64,000 bases of DNA from Zopfochytrium polystomum (lineage: Eukaryota > Chytridiomycota > Chytridiomycetes > Chytridiales > Chytridiaceae): the NCBI GenBank assembly GCA_025765615.1, contig JAIVFJ010000230.1, positions 32,620-96,619 on the forward strand. The letters are read 5' to 3'. Shown here piece by piece: positions 35,307 through 52,009 of the stretch. Below the pieces are notes generated by a model that did not search any database, had not been told where the DNA came from, and saw only the letters and a program-made list of their open reading frames with translations. The position numbers were made by a program, and so were the translations under genes. Each line of letters begins with the position of its first letter. Position 1 is the first letter of the stretch.

Positions 35307-38300
35307 ATGCGACGGAAGCAGCAGAAGCCGCAGTCCCGCCACCACCCGTCGTCGGGGCATGACGCTGATGGCGATGGCAATTTCGGCGGCGACGGCGCCC
35401 GTCGTCCTGACCCCTCCGCCGCAAGCTTGGTGGTGGGCACGATGAGCAAGAGCAACAAGAGCACACGCAGACCGACCGCCGCACCGCCCACATCCTCGCC
35501 CGCTGCGCTGCTGCAGCGATGCGTCCCGCACTCGTACGGCTTCGACCACGCCTCCCTGCCCTTCCTGCAGCCGGCCGGCCTGCTTCCCCGCCTCCTACCG
35601 TTCCAGCGCCGTGCCGTCGGCTGGATGCTCGGCCGAGAGCGGTCGGTTCGGATGCTCGTCACGACCGACGTCGCCTCCGTCGGGGATTCCATGCACATGG
35701 ATAGCGTCGACGAAACAGTCGCCCCAACGAAGGAAAATGAGAACGTCGACCTTGCTGCCGCGATCGCCAGTTTCGCCTTTGCGATTGGCGCCGCCCCTGG
35801 CCAAGCCGACAACGCCGGCGCGGACGACCGGCCGTCATCGTCATCGTCGTCGTCGTTGTCGTTGTTGTCGTGCCCGCTCTCCCACGACTACCACCACCAC
35901 CACCCCATGTTTGACCGCATCCGATCGATGCGAGGAGGCATTCTGGCCGAAGAGATGGGCCTGGGCAAGACGGTCGAGATGCTGGCACTGATTATGCTGC
36001 ACGAGCGGCCCGAAGGCTTCAGCGACGTCGACGCTGAGAGTTCGGAGCTGCTTGTTGTAAAGACGACGATCGTCGTGACCCCGAGCGTCATCCTGCAGCA
36101 GTGGATCGCCGAGACGGCGAACCATGCACCTCACCTTGCGTAAGCAAGAAAACTCCTCCTCCCTGTCCCTCAAGCTGCACTGTCTCACTCACAGTGTGTT
36201 TTCGAATTAGCACGCACAACTACACTGGAGCGAACTCGCCTTCGGACCCGGTCTTGACTGCCGAGGAGCTGGCCCAATTCGACCTCGTCTTTGTCAGCTA
36301 CGAGGTGCTGCGGTCCGAGTGCGCGATCGCGATGGGCGACAGCCGAAGGTCCCGCCGCTTTGAGCGAAAGTACGAAAGGCCGACCACGCCCCTGACTTCG
36401 ATTCTGTGGTGGCGAGTGGTGCTCGACGAGGCGCAGATGGTCGAGACCGTGGGTTCGCAAGCAGCAAGTAATGAGTGCGAGGAGAAAGGGGTGCGGGGCG
36501 TCGTAATGGGCGTGGGGTTGAATTTGGGGGTTTTGGATGCTTCTTCTCTACCCACTCTCTGCCACCACTTTCCTCGCTCACCCCTTCCACCCCGATTCGT
36601 TCACGGCAGAGATGGTGCGCTTGCTCCCGCGCGTCAACGCCTGGGCTGTCACCGGAACGCCGGCCCCTCGATCGCAGTGGAAGGACTTTTACGGACTGTT
36701 CCTGTTTCTCGATGCGCACCCGTTTGCGACGACAAAGGCCCTCTCCCTGCTAGGCCAGCCCCGCTACAACGGAATCGCGTCCCTCGTCTTCCGAACGCTC
36801 ATGCACCGCAACACCAAAAAGAGCGTCGGGTCGGAGCTCGTCATCCCGGCGCAGGAGCAGTGGCTCGCCCACCTGCCCTTCAACGCCGTCGAAAAGCACT
36901 ACTATGATCAGCTGTACGAAAAGTGCGCCGAGCTGCGTTCGAGACCCGCAATGGTGGCACCGCACTTCTTGGATGAGACGAATTCAAAGGCCATTAGATG
37001 GCGGGATAAGATGGAAATAGAAAGGAGAGCGCAACTGCGAACTTGGCTTCTTCGATTGCGTCAAGTTTGGTAATGAACGGGTGCTTTTATTGTTCTTCTC
37101 CTCGCTGCTGTTGGAGAATTTGCTGATTGATGGTTTCCCCGCTGAACCCTCTCCCATCCTCCAACTCCTCGACACACAGCTGTCATCCGCAAGTCGGAGA
37201 GCAGAACAAGCGATTTTTCGGCGAAAAGATTGGGTCGATGAACGATGTGTTGCGGAGACTATTTAACCAGTGCCTGACCTCAGTAATGACCAGCGAGCGC
37301 TCGCTCTGGACTTTGCGCGTTCAGTTGGCACAAATGCTCGAGTACGGTGCTCTTCTCTTTACACCGTATCTTATTGCTGATATTTTTCATCCTCCTACAG
37401 ATTCGATAAAGATTTCGAAAGGGGCAGGAACATCTTCTTCAGCATACTAAAGGAAATTCGAGCGCGCATTGAATTTTGCCAAGCTGAGTATGCGGCAACA
37501 AAGAAGATCGTAAAGGCAGACTCTGCAAACGACGACGGGGACTCGGACCAAGATGATGACGACGGTTCACCCGAAGTGGACGAGGCCGACACCGCCACCC
37601 CTGGGGTAAATCCAATCAAGGAGCACCTGATGCACCTCGCCCGCACCATCACTTCCCTCCGTGCGTTTGAGCACTCGATCGTCTTTTTCATCGCGTGTTC
37701 ATATCACTCTAGCAACGTCGAAGCGCGCGAGACCGAATTCTACGAAGCCGCAGAAGCGATCCGTAACGACATCCTCCGCAACGCGCGCCGCTCGGTCGAT
37801 GCGGCAAAGCTCAAGACGTGGAAAACCGTCGGACTCCTTCCCTCCCCCACGGGTGAACCGAACCCAACTACGACCCCCGCGGTGCCAAACAAACCCGCCG
37901 CAGCGTGGTCCGACGTCCAGCGCCGCTTCGCCCGCTGGCAGGCGACGCCGCACCTCGCAGACACCCTCGCGGCCGTCCGCGGCCACGGCGTCGTCAGTCT
38001 GAGGCTCCGCAACACGCTGCAGGAGGCCCGCGCGCTGTGGGACGCTGCAGAGGCGCAGCGCGCAGCGCTCGAGCGCTGGCGGAGCAGAATCTTGTCGCTG
38101 TTTGGCACGGACTTGAACTCGGGAAAGCGCGTCGACGGGCCGGATGTGGAGCGCCTCGAGGAGGACCCGAGGCCAGTGCCGCCCCCGCCCCCACCGCCGC
38201 AGTCGTCGTCGTCGTCCTCGTCGTCGTCGGAAAGGGTTACTTCTGAGGGTAAGGGCGATGGCGGCGACGCTGTCGGCATGTCGGCCGACATGGATGTGGA

Positions 38301-41095
38301 CAGCCGTGAGAGCTCTGAAGGCAGTGGGGCCGAGCAGATTGTGACATCGAGCTCGAATCCACCGGGAATGGACGATGAGAAACCCTCCGGCGAAGAGTAC
38401 CTGCAAGGCCTCGATGTCCAAGCCGAGCTGAATGTTCTTTTGGTACATTAATTTTTCTGATAGCTCTCTGCTTGTTGAGGCGTATCATGGCGAATTTAAC
38501 CAACCTCCCACCCAAAAAATTAAAATAAAAAAAAAAACCTATCCAGGACGAATACGGCAAAATGCTGAACGACCGACGCGAGCTCCTGAACGGCATCGTC
38601 TTTGCCCAGCCCGACACGCAGCCCGTCGACGGGCAGGACGACGAGGCGCGGCTCCTGCGCGGCGCCCTGTCCGCCAAGCGAAGAACTTTTTCGCTCCAGC
38701 GCGGCGCCAGCCACCTCTTGGCCGTCGTGCGCGCGCTGCGCCAGCAAGCGGACACTGTAGTTGCCCTGCCTGCGCCCGAGAAGAAGCTGGCCGAGCTCGC
38801 CGCCCAAGCGTACGCGAGCGGCATGGAGATTCAGTTGGAGGGGCTTGCTGCGTTGCAAAAGTAAGTGCGTCATGTTTGCCCAGATATGGGGTTATGAGGT
38901 TAACACGTGAACCTGTTTTACTCTTCGCCTGCTGTTCCCCCTATTTAGAGAAATGGATCGCTTCCGCCACCTCGGCAACGTGCGAATCATGTACTACCGC
39001 CAACTGCAGCGTCTCTCGGACGACGTTGAGGCCCCCGATCGCCCTGAGGACCCACGTGCCCGCATCGCCCAGCTCCAGGAGCCCCTTCGCGCCGCCGAGA
39101 TGAAGCTCGCGAGGGAAACCGGCCGCTTCAGGTACCTGTCGCACCTGATGACGCGCGAGGCGCAAGCCGGCGGCGGCGGCGGCGTTGACGGGGCGTCCGG
39201 TGCTGCCCCCGCAGCCGCTTCGGCCGCCGCGTCGGAAAAGACGGAGGAGTGCGTGATTTGCAAGAGCGACTTGGTTGCTGTTGCGCAATTGACGGCGTGC
39301 GGCCATTTCTACTGCAGCGGTAATGTTGATTTTCGCAGTCACGCATTGGCTTGAACTAAGGTGGCCTTCATTTCGCCTCTTGCCGTTGAAAAAAACCAAC
39401 TGGGAACCCCGCAGATTGCGTCCGCATGTGGATCGGCCGGTTTGGCAAATGCGCGCTGTGCCAGCACAAAATCTCGGTCAACGAGGTGACGCCCATCGCC
39501 ATGTCGCGACCGAATAATCGAGACCACAATAATTCCTCCGCGTCAACGGTCGCGCCCGCCCCGGATCTGCGCCGCTGGGGCCGCTGCGACGACGGCGACG
39601 ACGACGGCACGCTCGACTTTGGCGCGCCGCGACTAGCGCCGGACGTGATCGAGGCGATCCAGTCCATCAAGATCGACGGCAGCTACGGCACCAAGCTTGA
39701 CTTTATCCTGCGGCATCTGGTCTATCTGAAACAGCAGAGCGCCCTCGCGGTTGCGGCGGCGGCGGCAGCGGACGCCGCATCAATACCGTCGACTTCTGGT
39801 GACGCCGCTCCTTCAGCACCGTTTGTAGTGCCCCGTGCAACTGCGGCATCGATCAAGTCGCTCGTCTTCTCGCAATGGGAGCAGGTCCTCGACATCCTGG
39901 CGGACGGGTGCCGCCGGAACGGCATCGCTGTCGTGCGCATCGACAGCGGCCGGTTCGCTGCCCGTACGGCAGCGGCCGGGACAAACGCGTCGTCGTCGTC
40001 GCCTTCGAGAGGGGCAAAAAGGACGGGCCCCCGCCGCGCGCGCGAGGAGGCCACGCGCCGGTTCATCACCGACCCGGCCGTCGACGTCATGATGCTCAAT
40101 TCGGCCAGCCAGAGCAGCGGGCTATCGCTCGTGCAGGCGACACACGTGTTTCTGGTCGAGCCCGTGGCGAGGGTCGGCCTGGAGATGCAAGGTGAGGCCG
40201 CAAAACAAGGGCGGGTGTGTCCTATTTTTGCTGACGCCCCTTCCACTCCCTTCCCCCGCTTCTTTCCCTCCACACAGCAATCAGCCGCGTGCACCGCATC
40301 GGCCAAACCCAAAAGACCCACGTCCACCGCCACCTCATCGCCGGCACCGTCGAGGAGCGCGTCGCGCTGCTGTCGCGGCGGAGCGCGGCCGGGCACGCGG
40401 GCACCGCCCCCGCGACGTTGGCGGCGGCCGCGGCGTTGCCGTCGCGCAAGGGCAAGGAGCGCGCCGCCGTCCCCACCTCTGCTGGCGGGGAAGACAGCGC
40501 GGAAAGGGAGGAGGACGACGAGGCGGACAGCGCCGCTGAGGGCGCCGTGAGCGCCGCGGAGGCTGTCGCCGGCGCGCGGAAGGAGGACGTTATTCCGGAT
40601 GGCAACGTCGAGTGGTGTCTGTTTGGCGTCGAGACCGCCGTCGGTGGCGGGGGCGTCTGCAGCGGTGCGAGGCAGCCCGGATCGCCGACGGCGTCGCCGA
40701 GGAAGCGGCCGCGCAGCAACGGTATTGACGACGACCAGGAGGGCGGCGGCACCCCGGCGGCGGCGGCCGCTGTCGTCCCGTCGGTGTCGGTGGTCGGGGA
40801 GTCGGACTGGGGCGGCGGCGGCGGCTGCAGCGACGGGGACGCCATGATGGACGACGTCCCTGTCGGGGAGGCGGGCGATGCGGCGTTCCAGCTCTCCGCT
40901 TCGACGCCGAAACCTCTTACTGCCCCTGTTGCGGCGGACAGACCCTGCGCTGCTGGTGCTGGAGGACACGCAGACGACGAGAAGATGCGGGAGGCGGGGC
41001 CGGATGCGGCGGTACCGGACGGAGCGGGAGGGGGCGTTCGGAGGGCGGTCGGGCGCGGGATGGGCGGCCGCAAGCGGGTGCGGAGGGAAGAGTGA
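35307..41095 (+). CDS. SNF2-family helicase with inserted RING finger, SHPRH/IRC20-type E3 ubiquitin ligase
   Basis: Nine exons join without a phase error: 35307-36139, 36211-36467, 36610-37069, 37180-37341, 37401-38442, 38547-38860, 38949-39319, 39415-40191, 40278-41095 (1,677 residues). Motifs in order: Walker A GGILAEEMGLGKT; VLDEAQMVE (DEAQ in place of DEAH, as in SHPRH); NAWAVTGTPAPRSQWKDF; RLRQVCCHPQVG; a long helical and acidic insert; a RING finger CVICKSD...CGHFYCSDC...KCALC; then the second helicase lobe KSLVFSQWEQVLDIL, MMLNSASQSSGLSL and ISRVHRIGQTQ. This is the split helicase-RING-helicase layout of SHPRH and yeast Irc20, nuclear ATPases linked to DNA damage and recombination control. 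The C-terminal 200 residues are Ala/Gly-rich and end in a basic cluster. All catalytic landmarks are intact. Confidence 0.93.
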
Positions 41096-42845
41096 AGGAT
41101 TTTTGGTTGTTTCGTGCTATCGCGCTGCTATTTACATGCTTCAAGAGGAACTGTATCTGGCGGACCGCCATGGCGTTGTTATAATTGCTCTCCTCCACTG
41201 GTGTTTTTTATAATACACTTCGCCGGTCTCTTCGAACTTTCTTAGTGGCTTCGGCCTGTTTCGTCTTCGCAGCAGCTTGCGCAACATCACTAGTTTGAAA
41301 CTAACCGACAAAACTATTACTAACCCATGATTTGCCGGGGCAAGTTTACTATTATTCGCCGATATCATGCACCATGCCAGGAAGTCCTCTCTCCCCATCC
41401 CCCCTCAAAACCATCGTAGCAAGTAGTCATAAACTTCCCCTGCAATGCTCCCCTTTCCACAATGTCACCCTGCCGCCATAAAACACCTGACGACCCCCAA
41501 AGGGCCATTTCCGAATGCAAGGTGGCGAGAGTTTCCGCAAGCTGTCCGCGAAATACTTCCATGTTGCATCTGAAAATGGCCATTTGGGAGTTGTCAAGTG
41601 GTTGTAGCAGCAGGGAGCCAACGTGGAACGTGAGCAAAAACAAAGAGGAGGAGCAAGACTTTGCGTTGGGGAGTTTGGGCCTGCCAATATAAAGATTTGG
41701 AAAGCACACGCTTTAAATATGTGCGCATGACTGAAAAAAAAAGTAGCCTCTAACCGGGGCTGCGGTTTCAGACTTGGGAAACGGGTCTCATCTGGTGGCT
41801 AGCTGCGGATTTCTGGACTGTGACGAAGGGGAAAAGAGAACACAAGGAAGAAAAAAAAAGTAGTGAGTTGATAACCTGCACTGATTGGGGATTCAAGGAG
41901 TCCCCCATCAAACTGTAGAACGACTGCAAGAGCGACTCAACCGGTCCGACTGGGTCCAAAGAGTCCGTGATAATAACGGCGTTGTTGCCCAAGTACTAGT
42001 AACCGACGCCGACGTGGACCGTCACCACGCAGCCATCTGCACTGGATGACGCCGTCCAAGACAAGAACGTTGCCGTGGTTTGTCGATTCAAGTGCTAGCG
42101 TCCCGGAAGAGGGAATTTTTCGCCGGCGGAATGGAATCGACTTTGAAGGTCATCGCCTGTCCAGGCCAAAGAATGCCGGTTTCCTTGAACAAACCATTCT
42201 CGAAGTACGGGTGGGAGACTAGCCGATGCGGTCGAGGAGGCGGAGATCTTCGTTGGGAGATGGCAAGTTTCGATTGGGAGAAGCCGAGTGCAAAGTCATC
42301 CAGGCGGGCGAAGCTGAAGGCGAAGGAGAAGCAGGTGCTGCTGTTTGACAAGGAAGAGTGAGGCAAAAACAAGAAGTGCTTTTTTATGGTATTATAATTT
42401 CGGATAGGCAAATACGGGTCCCTACCTGCCTACCAACCTTCCTTCCTACCTACCAACCCCGACATTAAGGAGGAACCCGCCGAGCTTTTATACCTTTCTG
42501 TTACTGCAGGCTGCGAGGAATGTGGCGTTGTCCTTTTCAAAAAAAACAAAAAAAAAAAATAAATAAAAATAAAGATCCAAAAATAGAAACGGAGGATCGA
42601 AGCACGTGATCATATTGAAATACTGAGAAATATCTGGCTTTCACTACAAAAGCAAGTCCATTTCCCCCAACACAATAAGGGAGGGACAAGTGCTGCTGTT
42701 TATTTAAGATGGGATGAACCCAAAAAAAAAAATTGCACGGCTAAAGCCAATGGCCGCGAGTGTGGGCCGCTGAACCTCTCTCGCTTTCTCTCGTGTGCTG
42801 CTGCTGCTGCTGCTGCTGCTTAATCGGTGCATCGGCTTCTCTCCG
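41096..42845. other. Intergenic apart from the ankyrin relic
   Basis: At about 42131-42361 a plus-strand frame from an internal ATG (MESTLKVIACPGQRM...) looks more protein-like than chance, and so do fragments at about 41885-42090, but they lie in different frames with stops. They may be another decayed gene. (CCTA/CCTT)n repeats lie at about 42420-42457, and A-rich low complexity at about 42540-42580. Confidence 0.45.
41500..41650 (+). pseudogene. Ankyrin-repeat relic with internal stop
   Basis: The plus strand reads YFHVASENGHLGVVKWL, then TAG, then QQGANVERE, which is one clear ankyrin unit interrupted by a stop. A weaker preceding unit (KGHF...) starts near 41497. It closely resembles the units of the minus-strand relic at 31.4-32.0 kb, so the two are probably copies from one expanded family. 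Confidence 0.6.
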
Positions 42846-46705
<3,860 letters not shown>

Positions 46706-47012
46706 ATAGCAGTCCATGTATTCGCAGAGCAAGGTTCAGTTATCGTGTCAGCGAAAGTAGTTCTCAAACTTGAGACGGGAGACGAGGCGGAAGGGCGGCG
46801 GCGGATGCGGCGGTGGCGACAAACAAAGTAAGTAAAAAGCATCACAGGGAAAAGTGAAGTTTGTGTCAGTGTATTATTGGCGTACCCGGGTTTGCTGAAA
46901 ACATGGATTTTTTTCAACAAGGTCCACAAAATATTGAATGCAAAGAATCAGAAGCCGTCAAATAATCATCCAGTCGAGAAAAAGCTCCCAGTGACTACAG
47001 GAGAGTCCAAAA

Positions 47013-47987
47013 TCAGCAGACGATTGGTTCGTCCAAGTATCGATCGATGGCCTCCGCCGACGGCATGGACGTCCGCCACGTTCGCAACTCTAGTATTGTG
47101 CTAGAGTTGCGAAAGCGGAGAGGGTCTCCCGCGAACGGACACCTCCGATGCTTCTCCCACGACCCACGATCGCTGTGGTAATTCATAGACCGACGTACGT
47201 CGTTCAGGTACGCACGACTTGCCGCCTTTTCCGACCCGTAAACGCAGTGGTCACAGTAGTATTCCTCTGCTCTCGCATCGGCCATAGACAAAACAGCGAT
47301 CCACGCCTCTCGTGTCCATTTTGCTGGAGGACCGGACAGGTCAATGCCGACGGGGTACTTCAACGATTCCCTCAGTTCGTCGTCCGCACGATCGTCCGCA
47401 GGGAGATCCAGCAGCGCGGCCACCGGGCCGACGCGCTCCACGCGTTGCAGCGCCTTCACGGCGCGCCGCAAGCCGGCCACTAGCTTCGAGCTCAATGACT
47501 CGCTCTGTGTAGTCCATCTTCTAACCGCATACGCAAGCGAGGCGGCATCATGCTGGAGGTTGCAAAGGCGATTCATTGCGCGTTGGGCGTCGGGGAGCGA
47601 CACGCCAAGGATGGCGGCCACAGCGGCGGGCACGGCGGGGCAGAAGGGATACTGGTCGTAATCGAAGCGGAGGTTGGCAAACACATGTCGCTCCGAGGCG
47701 TTGCGGAGTGGGTACGCGGGCGGGACGCGCTTTTTCGCGCGGCGGTGGCGCACGTGGTTGTCGAGCAGGAAGGCGAAGGGGTCAAAGAGCTCGGTGGCCA
47801 GCGCGTAGTCCTCTTCGCTGGGGATGACGGTTGGCGCGTCCGGCGTGCCATCCGTGTTGCGCTTGACGCTGGGGACAGGTCGACGCGGGAGGTGACGCTT
47901 CGATTCTCGCGGTTTGGCGGTGGGTGTGGAAGACGAGGAGGAGAAGGACGAGGTGGAGGCTTTCTTGGGAGAGGGCATTATACCCAT
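47013..47987 (-). CDS. Single-exon protein of unknown function
   Basis: An intronless 324-residue frame from ATG at 47987. The first 50 residues are Ser/Pro/Arg-rich and basic; the rest has normal globular composition (DYALATELFDPFAFLLDNH, FDYDQYPFCPAVPAAVAAI). A CDHC motif with a later Cys (RRCPF) could bind a metal, but no zinc-finger family is recognised. It is convergent with the GH18 gene. Its last codons contain a perfect hairpin (see separate entry). Normal composition, a convincing ATG and lack of stops argue that it is real; function unknown. Confidence 0.65.
   Translation of the reverse strand: MGIMPSPKKASTSSFSSSSSTPTAKPRESKRHLPRRPVPSVKRNTDGTPDAPTVIPSEEDYALATELFDPFAFLLDNHVRHRRAKKRVPPAYPLRNASERHVFANLRFDYDQYPFCPAVPAAVAAILGVSLPDAQRAMNRLCNLQHDAASLAYAVRRWTTQSESLSSKLVAGLRRAVKALQRVERVGPVAALLDLPADDRADDELRESLKYPVGIDLSGPPAKWTREAWIAVLSMADARAEEYYCDHCVYGSEKAASRAYLNDVRRSMNYHSDRGSWEKHRRCPFAGDPLRFRNSSTILELRTWRTSMPSAEAIDRYLDEPIVC
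47081..47113. repeat. Perfect 13-bp hairpin within coding sequence
   Basis: TTCGCAACTCTAG (47081-47093), a 7-base loop, then the exact complement 47101-47113. It lies in the 3' part of the minus-strand gene, about 70 bases before its stop codon, and encodes part of FRNSSTILELRTW. Confidence 0.9.
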
Positions 47988-48882
47988 GATGGGACGAGTC
48001 GAAGTGGATTTCTCGCTTTCTCGCTCGATGGGGGTCGCACCAAGAAGGGGGGCTCAGGGGCGGGAGTGGGGGTTGATTGAGAGAAGGGGTGTTGTGCTCT
48101 CTGGGTCCTCGTGGCTTGCCTTTTTGTGTTCGACGAAACGGCTCTGGCTAGTGGACTCTATTGGTGGCACTCTGTGTGTGGCCCAGCCACCGGTTACAAA
48201 AGGGATCCGAGTTGCAACAGTGCCAGCCTCGTTTTCGCACTGCCCCTCACACCCGTGCCACGAGCGAGCGAGACTCGCGTCAGGAGGGACGACAGCAACT
48301 GCAAAATGGCAGTGCGGCCCGCTGTCGGGTTGGCTGCCAGAAAGTCGAAATGATGTAGTAAATTTGGTGAACGGCGGTATTCACTCGCAATCCATTTTAT
48401 AGTCAGGGGTATGAACTCATTTCCACCCAGCGCAGCCAACATTGCCGAACTCGTGGGCGTACAGGTAATGGAACAGACACCAGCCTCCACGATAATCTCA
48501 ATCGGCTTGTTTTTATTTTCCTTTTCAACGAAATGAATGAATGAATGATGAGATTCGGAGGGGAAAAAAAAAACACACGCGGCAGCTCTGCATCATTCTA
48601 TCTTTCTGTCGCTCGGCTATTCCATTTTTTTTTCTTTGACTCACATTGATCGCCTGATTGGTTGACTCGAGTTGGTTGTTTGTTCGCGTCAAAGAAAGAA
48701 ATGGAAGAAAGAGGAATCTTCGCGTTGGTCGGAGGATTTCCTGTTTTGTTTTTTTTCATTTTTATTTTTGCCCCTCCCTTATCGTTTTCCTCTCTGTCTC
48801 TCGCCCAGTTCAGCTTTCTCGCGCTCGCCTTTTCCTTGCTCTTTTCCCTTTTTCCTTTTCTTTTACCGTTTTTTTTTCCCCA

Positions 48883-48913
<31 letters not shown>

Positions 48914-48950
48914 TTTTTTTTTTTTTCTTCACCTGAACAAGGAACAACCA
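47988..48950. other. Intergenic between divergent genes
   Basis: Contains a T-rich tract with TTC repeats (about 48890-48928) immediately before the ATG of the plus-strand gene, and short ORFs without domain content. No RNA gene is seen. Confidence 0.5.
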
Positions 48951-51014
48951 ATGTGCACCCTCGCTTCAACAACGAACAGCTTCAGCACCCCGACCCGGAC
49001 GCGCGCCACTGAGGCACCCCGTCTGCCTGCAGTCCACCGTCAGCCCCCAAAGCGCTGGAGGTTCAGCTTCGCCTACTCGTCCTCGGTCGCGCCGTCGCCC
49101 TTCCTCTCGGCCCTGGAGGACGCAGCATACCCCGTCGTGGCCACACCTTTGTTGCTGGAGGCCGTCAGGTCAGCGGCTGCTGCGACGGTTGAAGCGGCAA
49201 CCGCAGCCCCGACGGCTGCGCAGCCGTCGACGCCGTCGTCGGCGGTGACGCTGGCGGCCGCGTCCGCAGCGGCGACAAGCTTCACGGCGGCGGCTACGGC
49301 TACGGCGACGGCTACGGCGATGGCCACGGCGTCAGCAGCTGCGCAGGCGGTGGCGCGGTTGGCGGCGGAGTCTGACGACGTTCCAGCTCCTTCGAACGCG
49401 TCGTCGTCTCCTCGTTCGCGGTCGGCGAGCAACACGCTTTCACAGTCATTGAAGCACGCACACGCTTTGCCAGGTAACGCCGTTCTTTTGGAGAGTGCTT
49501 TGGAGTTGGTTTCGCCGGCCCGTCGTCCTGCGGGCATCGCAACAGACTTTGAGCAGCTTCAGCGCGCCTCGGCAAGCGAAAAAAACACCCTTGATGTCAG
49601 GTCCCGGTGGCCTCGGATCCAACTTCTTTACCTTCCAGGTGAGTTACTACCTCTCGATTCACGCGTTTCTCACTCTGTCCACTCATTCTATACAGGGATC
49701 GGTTGTCTGCTCTCACACACGGCTGCAAGAATCAAGGACGCGCACAGGGAACAAGCTTCGAACCAAGATTGAAGAGAGTTTGGCCAGCCTTGAGCGCGAA
49801 TTTGGGTCGTCGGTGAGAGAATGGGCGCCATCGTTGCTTGAGCCAATCTGCTGACACTCCCTTAATGAAAAAAAAAGGTCGAGAGCCGCTACCAGGATGC
49901 CAGGGATTCGTTTTTCTGCGACTCTCTCGGCGAGTGTCGGTGCCGCCCACGAGACTATTGCGGCGTTTGAGTCTGGTCTCGTCAGCTCTGCCGCGGCGGC
50001 CGTTGCAGTTGAAGCGATTGTTGGTGGTCCTGTTAAAGAAATCGCGACAGCTGCAGCGTGGCAAGCGGCGGCCAACCACGACGACTACCCCCGCGCCAAG
50101 CTTTTGGCTATTGTGCAGAAGAAAAGGGAGTGGAATGCGCTCAGATGGTCGACTCACCTCGATGATTTGGTTGGTCCCCTTTGCTCCCTTTTTCCGTTGA
50201 TTTCTTATAACATTTGGTGGCAAAAAAATGAACAGCTGCGGAACGACCCTCGTGCAAGCGAGGTCCGCCCGGCATTTGAAGAGAGATGGACACGCGAGTC
50301 AGAGTTTATGAATGAGCTTATTGAAGACTATGTTCAAGGGAACGAGGAGGATGCAGGTGTGGAAGAGTTGGACTTTTGTAGCAGGACAAGCACTCTATTC
50401 TCGTCGTTCTTCCTTACTCGAGCCGCGATGGACGAGCCCGCCGGACCTGCCTCCCCCGCATCCAGCAGGGCGTCCAGCAGGGCGTCCAGCCCCGGGCCTG
50501 CGGAGTACAACGTGAATGACATTGAAGATGAGCGCGTCGAAGAAACTGAAGTTGTGGACGGCCGTGGCGAGCGTGATGATGGCGCGGAGACAGATGAAGC
50601 CGCGGGATTGACCCCTGTCGAAGAAGCTGCTTTCGAGAACGCGCCGTGCGCTGCTGCCGTCGATGTCACCTCCGTCGCGGCCGCCGCCACCACCGCCGTT
50701 GAAACCGCTGCGGTGGGCACGGATGCACCTTCTCCTTCTGCCTGTGCTTCGGCCGCTTGCGGATCTTTGAGTGCTTCGCCGCCCGCCAGACCTTGTCGCT
50801 CTTCAGTTCGAACAGTTCTGGTAAGTTGGGTCTTTTTCTTATCCGTACCTTCCGCCCCAATCTTTCCACTTCGACGAGGCCGTAACCAACAATTTCCTGG
50901 AATGCACTACAGGTCCCGCCGACTGAGCCAGTTGCATACCGCACGCGTTCAAGGCTGCTTTCGAACGCGCCTGTTGCAACGAGAACCCGGTCAAGAACTT
51001 CTCGCAAGGCCTAA
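48951..51014 (+). CDS. Ala-rich protein with predicted coiled coil, unknown function (tentative multi-exon model)
   Basis: The ATG at 48951 opens a frame rich in Ala/Thr/Ser to a strong donor at about 49639. A joined reading with acceptor GCACAG near 49749 gives NKLRTKIEESLASLEREFGSS, then (intron about 49813-49877) VESRYQDARDSFF, a coherent charged coiled-coil-like segment. A later frame carries VEAIVGGPVKEIATAAAWQ, ALRWSTHLDDL and, after another intron, RNDPRASEVRPAFEERW and MNELIEDYVQG, then an acidic and Ala-rich region. A clean donor at about 50820 and acceptor at about 50913 lead to a basic tail (RTRSRTSRKA) and a stop at 51012-51014. The joint near 49925-50010 is unresolved; two separate genes are possible (a second ATG is at 49897). 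No family is recognised. Confidence 0.45.
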
Positions 51015-52009
51015 GTCTGGTGTGACCTCGGAGCAAGCAGATCCTCGGACTTGCCACTCGTCCTGGACTCTTCAGTAGTCACGAATTCAAACGAAACATT
51101 TTGTTCCTTGCCGCTTTAGTGCGAACGCCGGCGGTGCTGGCCAGTTTTGACACCTCAGACTGGTACGTGGAGACTTGCTTTGCTGTGCTTTTTTTTCGTT
51201 TACTTTTGTTAACATTTGCTAACGTCTGTCTCGTTTCTTCTTCATTGTCCGCAACACTCCATGACTACTGCCCGAGGCAATGGCCCAAACCACTGAGCTT
51301 CCTCGTTCTGTGCAACGCGACTGCTGGCAGCTAGGTGCATGCTAATGCCCAAAAAGGTTAACCTTGGTCCCTTCATGATTAGCTTTGCCGCAGCATAACA
51401 ACGTGTGTGAGAGGCAAACCTGGACAACTGGATTCGTACGGAAAAAAAGAACCGGAGAGGGCCGAAATCGATGGCGATGGCGGTGGCCGCAGTGACGGTC
51501 GGTGGTTGACGCCGAGCACGGAAAAAGGAGTCTTCTGACTCCCTTTTTGGCTGTGCTTGCTTAATGCGCCAAATATGCGTCCGCGTTGTTTTCTGTCAAC
51601 AACGCTTTTCGTTTCTCTGTCGATCGTGTCTCGTTTTCTTCTGTGAGTGAGTCAGTGAGCTCGTTTGCCCTTCCTTGGGCGCTGCATCCAAGAAGAAGAA
51701 AAATCGGGGCTTTTTCTGCTGGGCCGCCCGCCTCGGAGATCGAAGCTACACTGCGCACCTTCTTTCGAATCGCAACCTCTTCAGAACTGCAGCTGCGCAA
51801 ACGGCTCAAACTGAAGCTGTATAAAAGTTGAAAAGGTTCCATCACCGAGAAAGAATGACAAAGTAGACAAGCGAAAGACGTGCTTAGTAACGACAGGTAT
51901 GATGATTGCATCAGCAGGCCAGACGCAAAATAGAACACCCATCCATAGAACTCATACACAGATAAAACTTCGTCCCGACCACCCCACAGCTCACTCCATC
52001 ATCACTCGC
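51015..52009. other. Intergenic between convergent genes
   Basis: Short ORFs on both strands (about 51560-51960) have no domain or splice support. No repeats of note. Confidence 0.5.
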
